NCBI RefSeq assembly: GCF_000426845.1
Contig: NZ_AUGD01000002.1
Coordinates: 372,001 to 436,000, forward strand
Direction: 5' to 3'
Source of the DNA: Bradyrhizobium sp. in8p8
GTDB taxonomy: Bacteria > Pseudomonadota > Alphaproteobacteria > Rhizobiales > Xanthobacteraceae
DNA length: 64,000 nucleotides
Shown: positions 58,252-64,000 of the stretch, piece after piece
How the letters are laid out: every line of letters begins with the position of its first letter
How positions within the stretch are numbered: the stretch's first letter is position 1
Notes under the pieces: model-generated
What the model was told of the DNA's origin: nothing
Database searches by the model: none
The model's input: only the letters and a program-made list of their open reading frames with translations
Translations under genes and position numbers: made by a program

Positions 58252-58424
58252 TGTGGCGCGAGCTCGTCTACTGGATGTCCAAGCGGTCACACTGGCTTGC
58301 GCCTCTAGCCGCCCTGATGGTCGGGCTTTCGATCATCATTCTATCTGGCGGGCCGAAACCGATAGGGTCCGGCACAAAGCCTCCAGCCGAATGCGGAACA
58401 GGCCTTTCACGCGAGTTCTGCTAG
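58251..58424 (+). CDS. Small membrane peptide opposite to the late operon
   Basis: A 57-residue frame coupled to the frame at 58153. One hydrophobic helix (WLAPLAALMVGLSIIILSGG) and a C-terminal tail with two cysteines (AECGTGLSREFC), similar in layout to the frame at 55613. Its last bases overlap the convergent 1239-residue gene. Confidence 0.5.
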   Translation: MWRELVYWMSKRSHWLAPLAALMVGLSIIILSGGPKPIGSGTKPPAECGTGLSREFC

Positions 58425-61400
58425 GTCTGAGGGTTGACGACGTAGCGGAGAAATTGCCTCAGGCCCAAATAGCTGTTGAATGGCAACAGGCGCTCAGCCG
58501 CGTTCTTCTGAGCCTGCGTCACTTCCTCGCCGTCGATCATCTTCTTAGGAAGGCCCATGACCGTCGCGGTGTCGTCGACAAGTCCGGCGCTCGGCCCGAC
58601 GATCGAGCCGATAAGGCTCCGGTTCTGCATCCTCTGCGAGATCGCCGAGCCCTCGTCCGCCGCCTTGATCGGCGTCTTGATCGGGTTGAAGCCGGTTGCC
58701 TTCTCAAACGTATTGGCCAGCTCCATCGGGACGGCGAAGATGCCGGAGCGGTCCAACCCCTCTGAAATCCACCAGCCAGGGTTCTTGCCGATGTCCTGAA
58801 GCTTCTCGGTGCGGTTTCCGGATACGGCCTTCATCCAGGTTGCCATCATGCCGATGGTCGTCATGGCGATCAGGCCGCCGACAAAGCGCGCCTGTCCTTC
58901 CTGAAGCCCGCGCAGCAACACCCGCTGATGCGAGGCCAGCGCGAAGGACTTGAATTGCAGCATGGCCCGGCCGGTCGGGGTATTGGCGAACAGCGGAGTA
59001 TCGGCGACGCCCTTGGTCGTGATGATGGAGTCGACGTCCTTCGACAACGCCGCACGATAGGTGCGCGCCGCAACCTCGTCCGTCCAGCTTTCAACGTTCG
59101 CAACGCGGACCTTATCGACAGTCTCGCCGTGCTCGGCGAACTGGCGGGCAATGCGCTCGGCCATGCTCTGGTCGATGCCGAGATAGGCCAGATATGCCCG
59201 CTCCTTTTCGGCAACTTCGGCAAACTGCGCAGAGCCGCGCAGGATCCGGTTCTGCGTCATCACCGCGGCAATGGACTTCTGCATATCGGTCAGCAGCCGG
59301 ATGCCGTTCCACTTCGAGGCGATGTTCGTCATGTTCTCAAGGAACGCCTCGACCGGCCCGCGCGAGGCGTAGGGGTCGATGATTTCCGAGAGCGTCGCCA
59401 ATCTGGTTCCGAGCACGCGCTCGGTCACGACGCCGGCAAGCTGTGCTTCCTTCACCGAGGCCCGAATACCCTTCAGGTTCGTCAGGGTCTGGCCCAGCGT
59501 TTCCATGTAAGGCATCAGGCCGTGCACCATCGCCGGCCGTACGGTTTCCGTCAGGGACGCAATTGCCACCTCACCCATGGACCGCAGGTAGTTGAAGTGG
59601 TTCACCGAACGGACGATACGGGAATAGTTCGCCTCAACCGCAGCTCCCGGGTTGGTCCCGCGCAGCATGTCGCGGACTGCCTCAAGATCGCGGATATCGG
59701 CCTTCTCACGATCGGCAAGTTTCTTCAGCTGCTTCTCGTCAGTGATGCCGGCGCGCAGGTTGCGGTAATCATCCCTGATTTTGTTGATCTGGTCGACCAT
59801 GTCGACAGACCCAAATTTACGGGCCAGCTCCACATCCGCGCCCATCACCCGAGTATAGCGCCGCGCCACGTGCTCAACGTCATGCTCGAGATAGTCCTCA
59901 ACAGCCCGGCCGTTCGATGCGCGGAATAGGTCGGCGATGTTGAAGGTGCGTTCCTTGAGCGGTCCCCGCGCCTTGATCGTCAGGAAGTCGTTGCGGACTC
60001 CGCCGCCCGTCCGCCCTGTCAAAGTGTCGAATACCTCGTCCGCGATGCTCCTCGCGAGTTCCTTAGGATCGCCGAGGAATCGGCTTTCCCGGTCAACTCG
60101 AATATCCGCCTGGCGCTCGTTCAGCTTATCCTTGAGAACGGCAATCTTGCGATCGGCCTCCGCATCCAGCGCCTTATAGACCCGCTCGACCGCCCCCTTC
60201 ATTTCCTCGGACGTCGAGAACCGCGGCGCCTTGCCGTCGACGCCAACGCCCGCCCTGGCAAGATCTGCCTCGAGCTGAGCGACAAGCTCCGTCAGGCGAT
60301 AGGCGTCCTCGTCACCCCGCTTGAGCACAGCCCGCGTCTTACTGAAATCATCGTTCAGGGCTTCGACAAATTCATCAATGCCGGGCCGCTGGCTATGCTC
60401 CGGGAAATAGCCGTTTTCCCAGGCGTGCCGCGCCATGTCATCCAGCGTCCAGCCGCCGCCATTGCCTTGCGCCGTCCGCCGTTCCTTGCGGATCATGCCG
60501 GGCCGAGCCTTGTTCGTGATGCCGCGGTGCGCCAACTCGCCGGCATCATCAACCAGGCCGCCCTGCTCGACCACGAACTGAGACAGCGTCTTGACGCCCT
60601 TTGGTTTCGGCGCACCGCCCTGCACAATCCGCAGGGCCTGCCGGATATCGCCTTCCGACATTTCTGAGGTGTCAGCCACGTCCGCGCGCTGCTTCAGATC
60701 TTCCGCGCGCCTGACCTTCTCCATCTCAAGCGCGGAAATCTCGCGGTGCATCGGATCAAGCCGCCGCTCGGCCGCCTTGTCAAACTGCTCGGCCCACTTC
60801 GGTTGGTTCTGCTCAACCCAATCCTGCACCATGCCCTTGAACCCCTGCTCGTCGGCAGAGATTTTCCGGCTGTTCCACATGCGGGTGAAGTAGGACTGCG
60901 CCGTATCGACCGACACATCCGGCGGGAGGAGCCCCGCCTTGATGGCCTGCTCCTTCAACGGCTCGAACACATTGGCTCGGTATTCCTGCGCAACACGCGC
61001 CACGACCGGATCAGCATCCGTGTCGCCGCGGCGCATCGCCTTGCCGACGGCCTCCCGGAACTCATCCCGCGCGAGCTGACCACCCGCCTTGCGATGCTCG
61101 AGATAAGCGTCATTGGTCGCCTGAAGGGCCTTGGCGAGGCCCCCGTTGTATTCCTTCATGAGGGTTTCGACCGCCGGCGCGGACGCTACCCCCTCGAAAT
61201 TCTTGGTCAGGTAAAGCGGGTTTTCGACCGTATCCAGCATGATTTCGCGATAGGCCGCCGACGGGCTATGCAAGGCGCGCAGCAGCGGGTTCATCTGGGC
61301 CGTGGCCGCCGCAGTCATGCGCGCCGCGCCGCCGGCAATGGTGTTCTCCTCGATCGGCGCCGCAGTGTTCGCAGCCGCGCCAGCGGCGCGCAGCGGCGCG

Positions 61401-62140
61401 TTAGAATTGGCAGCCTCAAGGAGTGCCTCCGGCGTCACAGAAGGCGCCCTAGCCGGCGCCTGAAGCTCCTGATCCAGCGCGGCAACGGCCCTCTGCCACT
61501 CACCCTTCGATAGCAAAGCTTGGCCCCCGACCCCCAACAGGCCACCCAGGAACAGCGAGGATCCTATCGCCGTGGCGCTTTCAGCCGCCGTCCTGGTCTG
61601 CTCGATTGATTGCAGCGCGCCTTCCTGAATGATTGCACTGACAGCATTCGCGCCGCCGACGACGGCACCGGCCTTGGCCAGCGCGATCCCGCCCTTGGCT
61701 CCCTTCACGAACGAGCCGCCAGGAATGAGCGATGTCGGGCTGAGCACGCCGGCCGCGCCTTCGGTCACAAGCCCCATCCACCACGGCTGCGAATCCAGGA
61801 GCTTACGATCCTCGGTCTCGCGCGCGATGTCCGCCCTGATGGCGTCGAATTTACGCTGATTGCGCGCCTCCGACAGCGCCTCAAAATTCACTTCGTCCGC
61901 CGTTCCCTTGATCTTGTCCCACGGATTGAAGCCAGGTTCGGCCTGGTTATCTATCCAGTATGAATTCGAGGCGGCCAACGCAGCCACCTCGTTGTTACGG
62001 CGGAACGCGGCGCCCCAATTCCATGACGGCTTTTGCGAGCCCTCCTCAAGATCGGCCGCTCCAGGCGCCACCGCAAACCCCTTCGGAACGTCGATCGTCC
62101 GCGACAGGTCAATAGCCTGATCCTCTTCAAGGAACGGCAT
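58421..62140 (-). CDS. Very large phage virion protein (1239 residues), candidate DNA-ejection protein
   Basis: A 1239-residue protein. I use ATG 62140, whose first base overlaps the previous stop (TGATG); GTG 62143 is also open. Hydrophobic, Gly/Ala-rich segments lie at about 140-230 (FVKGAKGGIALAKAGAVVGG; GSSLFLGGLLGVGGQAL). The rest is charged and helical, with long coiled-coil regions (such as GMVQDWVEQNQPKWAEQFDK) and a Trp-rich end. Large internal proteins of this layout in podoviruses form the channel for DNA entry. Exact family not identified. Confidence 0.65.
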   Translation of the reverse strand: MPFLEEDQAIDLSRTIDVPKGFAVAPGAADLEEGSQKPSWNWGAAFRRNNEVAALAASNSYWIDNQAEPGFNPWDKIKGTADEVNFEALSEARNQRKFDAIRADIARETEDRKLLDSQPWWMGLVTEGAAGVLSPTSLIPGGSFVKGAKGGIALAKAGAVVGGANAVSAIIQEGALQSIEQTRTAAESATAIGSSLFLGGLLGVGGQALLSKGEWQRAVAALDQELQAPARAPSVTPEALLEAANSNAPLRAAGAAANTAAPIEENTIAGGAARMTAAATAQMNPLLRALHSPSAAYREIMLDTVENPLYLTKNFEGVASAPAVETLMKEYNGGLAKALQATNDAYLEHRKAGGQLARDEFREAVGKAMRRGDTDADPVVARVAQEYRANVFEPLKEQAIKAGLLPPDVSVDTAQSYFTRMWNSRKISADEQGFKGMVQDWVEQNQPKWAEQFDKAAERRLDPMHREISALEMEKVRRAEDLKQRADVADTSEMSEGDIRQALRIVQGGAPKPKGVKTLSQFVVEQGGLVDDAGELAHRGITNKARPGMIRKERRTAQGNGGGWTLDDMARHAWENGYFPEHSQRPGIDEFVEALNDDFSKTRAVLKRGDEDAYRLTELVAQLEADLARAGVGVDGKAPRFSTSEEMKGAVERVYKALDAEADRKIAVLKDKLNERQADIRVDRESRFLGDPKELARSIADEVFDTLTGRTGGGVRNDFLTIKARGPLKERTFNIADLFRASNGRAVEDYLEHDVEHVARRYTRVMGADVELARKFGSVDMVDQINKIRDDYRNLRAGITDEKQLKKLADREKADIRDLEAVRDMLRGTNPGAAVEANYSRIVRSVNHFNYLRSMGEVAIASLTETVRPAMVHGLMPYMETLGQTLTNLKGIRASVKEAQLAGVVTERVLGTRLATLSEIIDPYASRGPVEAFLENMTNIASKWNGIRLLTDMQKSIAAVMTQNRILRGSAQFAEVAEKERAYLAYLGIDQSMAERIARQFAEHGETVDKVRVANVESWTDEVAARTYRAALSKDVDSIITTKGVADTPLFANTPTGRAMLQFKSFALASHQRVLLRGLQEGQARFVGGLIAMTTIGMMATWMKAVSGNRTEKLQDIGKNPGWWISEGLDRSGIFAVPMELANTFEKATGFNPIKTPIKAADEGSAISQRMQNRSLIGSIVGPSAGLVDDTATVMGLPKKMIDGEEVTQAQKNAAERLLPFNSYLGLRQFLRYVVNPQT

Positions 62141-64000
62141 CACTGCACCCCGAAGTTGGCGCGGGACAGGTCGACGTTGTCGGCCGTGATACCGGCGGCT
62201 TCGTTGATTTTGGCCGACTGCGCCGCGCGGGCCGCGGTCTGAGCGTCGCGCATCGCAGCTGGATCGGCGTAGAACTGCCTCGGGATAGTCTGCACGTGCC
62301 CGTTCTTGTCGACATAGGAAAGGACATAGGTCGGCGGCTCGCCGCGCGTGAACCGTTCGCCGGTGTTGCGGACCTCGTCAAAGCGGAGCTTTGAGCGCTC
62401 GACGTCGGCGCCGTTCAGATCCTTGATGGCGGCCAGAGCCTGCATTGCGATCTGCTCGCTGGTATTCTCCACCCCGGCGTAGGCCGGAGACCGTTCTGGC
62501 GGGTATTTCATCACCGTCTTAGTCCCGCTCACCGATGTCACGCCCCAGGTTTTCTTCATCTCCTCGAGCGCCAGCGTCTTGCTTAGCGAGACATCGCCAT
62601 TTGCGAGGTACTTCTCCCGGAAGATTTCCTCGTAGTCTCCCATCGCGCGCACGCGCATTTCCGGACTGAAGGTCAGCTGCGGGTTGGGCGCCAAGCCAAG
62701 GAACGACGGATCGAACGCCGAGCGAATATCGTTGACGTTCAGTTCCTTCTTGACGACGGCAGTCACATCGTCTGACTTCAGCTTGGCCCTTACCTTCTGC
62801 TCATACTCCGGCGTCCGCTCTTCCATGATGCGCTTGGTGGCATCGGCCGCTGTCATGCCTCGATCATAGACGTAGTGGCGGAATGTCAGCGCGGCGTCGG
62901 TCAACTGCTTGCCGTCGGCGACACTGGCGAAGATGTCGGGATAGCGCCCGCCCACCAGATTTGCCGAGGTCTGTAGCGCGTTCTGCACCGTTTGCGCGTT
63001 GGGCGAAAAGAGAGCGCCCTTCAGAGCCACGCCCGCACTTGCCGGCACAATCCCGGTTTTCTCGGCAATCGTCTGCAACGCCTGCATATTGCCACCGAGC
63101 GATTTGAACCCGGCGTCCGCCCAATCCCGCTGATCCTTGTCGACCGGGTTCCACGCAAAATTCGGGTCGGCAATCGCCTTGCCGAAATTCACACTATCGG
63201 CCAGACCCTTGTCCCGCGCCGCGATCATGTTCTGCAGGCGCAGTATGTCCCCGGCATCCTTGAGCCACCCGTCCGCCCGCGCCTTCTGGATGTCCGCGAG
63301 CGTTGCGTTGTTGTCAATGATGGCCGTCTGCAACGTGTTAAAGCGGTCGTTGTAGACCTGTGTATCAGCCGCAGCCGTCGCAGCCTCGCGGCGCCGCATC
63401 TCAAGATCGGCCATGCCGGCAAGCTGCAGCCGCTTGTCGGCTGGAACGCCATCGAACCTCGCGTCAGGCTGGTAGACGCCGGGTACAGGACCATCACCTG
63501 AGCTTCGCGCGAGCGCCGCTTCCGAGAGACGACGGTTGCGGTTCACGCCCTTGTTGTCGTCCTGACGCGCCTCGATCGCCGCAGCTATTGCGCTGGCATC
63601 ACCCGTGCGAGCCGCAGCCGCGATGTTCTCCGGCAGCCGTCCGTAATTGTAGGTCACCGAGCCGAGCGCGGCCTGCTGGTTCGGATTGAGGCGGGAAAAC
63701 GCCTCCTCGCCGATCGCCTGCCGAACCTGGTTGAGCGACTCCTGCGTCCGGCGCTGAAGATCCCGCTCAGCATCCGCTCGCGTGACCGTGTCGCCCTCCT
63801 TGACGGTCCGCACCGTGCCGTCCGGACCCGTTATCGTGTCCGAACCATAGCCGAGCCGATGCGCGTTGACGTCCCAATATGTGCCGGTCTTGAAACCCTC
63901 CTTGTCCCTCAACAGCTGCATGGTGCGGTCGACCGCAGTCCCGGAGAACCCCTTGTCGATGCCCCAGCCCTTGGCGACGCGCTGGGCCTCCTCCGGGTCG
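62140..64000 (-). CDS. Lysozyme-domain virion protein (5' partial)
   Basis: The frame is open beyond the right edge: upstream of Met 63921 it reads DPEEAQRVAKGWGIDKGF without a stop. The N-terminal part seen here is a T4-like lysozyme (GH24): the catalytic Glu in LLRDKEGFKTGTYWDVNAHR, followed by LGYGSDTI and LNPNQQAALGSVTYNYG. After about 100 residues it continues as a helical, charged virion protein of 590 residues. It would open the cell wall as DNA enters. It shares a GTGA/TGATG junction with the 1239-residue gene. Confidence 0.72.
   Translation of the reverse strand, partial: DPEEAQRVAKGWGIDKGFSGTAVDRTMQLLRDKEGFKTGTYWDVNAHRLGYGSDTITGPDGTVRTVKEGDTVTRADAERDLQRRTQESLNQVRQAIGEEAFSRLNPNQQAALGSVTYNYGRLPENIAAAARTGDASAIAAAIEARQDDNKGVNRNRRLSEAALARSSGDGPVPGVYQPDARFDGVPADKRLQLAGMADLEMRRREAATAAADTQVYNDRFNTLQTAIIDNNATLADIQKARADGWLKDAGDILRLQNMIAARDKGLADSVNFGKAIADPNFAWNPVDKDQRDWADAGFKSLGGNMQALQTIAEKTGIVPASAGVALKGALFSPNAQTVQNALQTSANLVGGRYPDIFASVADGKQLTDAALTFRHYVYDRGMTAADATKRIMEERTPEYEQKVRAKLKSDDVTAVVKKELNVNDIRSAFDPSFLGLAPNPQLTFSPEMRVRAMGDYEEIFREKYLANGDVSLSKTLALEEMKKTWGVTSVSGTKTVMKYPPERSPAYAGVENTSEQIAMQALAAIKDLNGADVERSKLRFDEVRNTGERFTRGEPPTYVLSYVDKNGHVQTIPRQFYADPAAMRDAQTAARAAQSAKINEAAGITADNVDLSRANFGVQ

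Larger units (their letters stand above)
44755..64000. mobile_element. Prophage, left part (continues past the right edge)
   Basis: From about 44.76 kb the gene style changes: many short, tightly packed genes with ATGA overlaps on the plus strand, then a leftward late operon with holin, endolysin, tail-fibre, SGNH esterase and virion proteins. The left boundary is put between the TRAP gene and the DUF5131 gene by content only. I could not find an att repeat or tRNA. The integrase and head genes must lie right of the window. The large lysozyme-domain and 1239-residue virion proteins favour a podovirus-like phage. Confidence 0.85.

Overview
The window looks like chromosomal DNA of an alphaproteobacterium of the Bradyrhizobium/Nitrobacteraceae group. 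The evidence is the high GC content, an NDUFA12-type complex I subunit, a B12-dependent ribonucleotide reductase, a GapR (DUF2312) protein, a BA14K protein, minCDE, CtrA-type and FixK-type sites, and several families of short palindromic intergenic repeats. I saw no rRNA, tRNA or CRISPR array. The genus call is an inference.

Layout. 1-8 kb: the end of a transporter gene, a divergent pair of DJ-1/PfpI genes (one fused to an AraC regulator), NDUFA12, BA14K, and a response regulator translationally coupled to a hybrid histidine kinase. 8-12.4 kb: nrdJ behind two candidate NrdR boxes and a leader of about 460 nt. 12.4-14.9 kb: a lower-GC OLD-like ATPase/TOPRIM gene and an orphan ParB-domain protein. 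15-26 kb: mostly small single-gene units, including a PfpI protease, gapR plus a broken remnant of its end, a 2Fe-2S protein, a cytochrome c with two FixK/FNR-type boxes upstream, YjdM, an Flp pilin, an M15-like secreted protein, pdxY and an SMR pump. 26-34 kb: an aromatic hydroxylase with a divergent MarR regulator, an L,D-transpeptidase lipoprotein, an SDR enzyme and small secreted proteins. 34-36 kb: the minCDE operon, headed by CtrA-type motifs. 36-43.5 kb: panB, then a TetR-governed cluster with an ABC importer (binding protein, permease, ATPase) and three enzymes of unknown substrate. 43.6-44.75 kb: an orphan TRAP binding protein.

From about 44.76 kb to the right edge lies a prophage (left part only). 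A rightward set of small genes (DUF5131 and unknowns) ends in a membrane acyltransferase. It converges with a leftward late operon that reads, in transcription order from 64 kb: a lysozyme-domain virion protein, a 1239-residue virion protein, a small structural protein, tail fibre, SGNH esterase, endolysin, holin, spanin-like proteins, tail proteins and a glycosidase-like tail protein. Three very short membrane-protein frames lie on the opposite strand inside this operon.

The points most worth following up are the TetR-controlled transport/enzyme cluster, the prophage surface-modification and tail-enzyme set with its opposite-strand mini-genes, the isolated OLD-like gene, and the FixK, CtrA and NrdR site clusters. 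All sites were read by eye and none has been tested.
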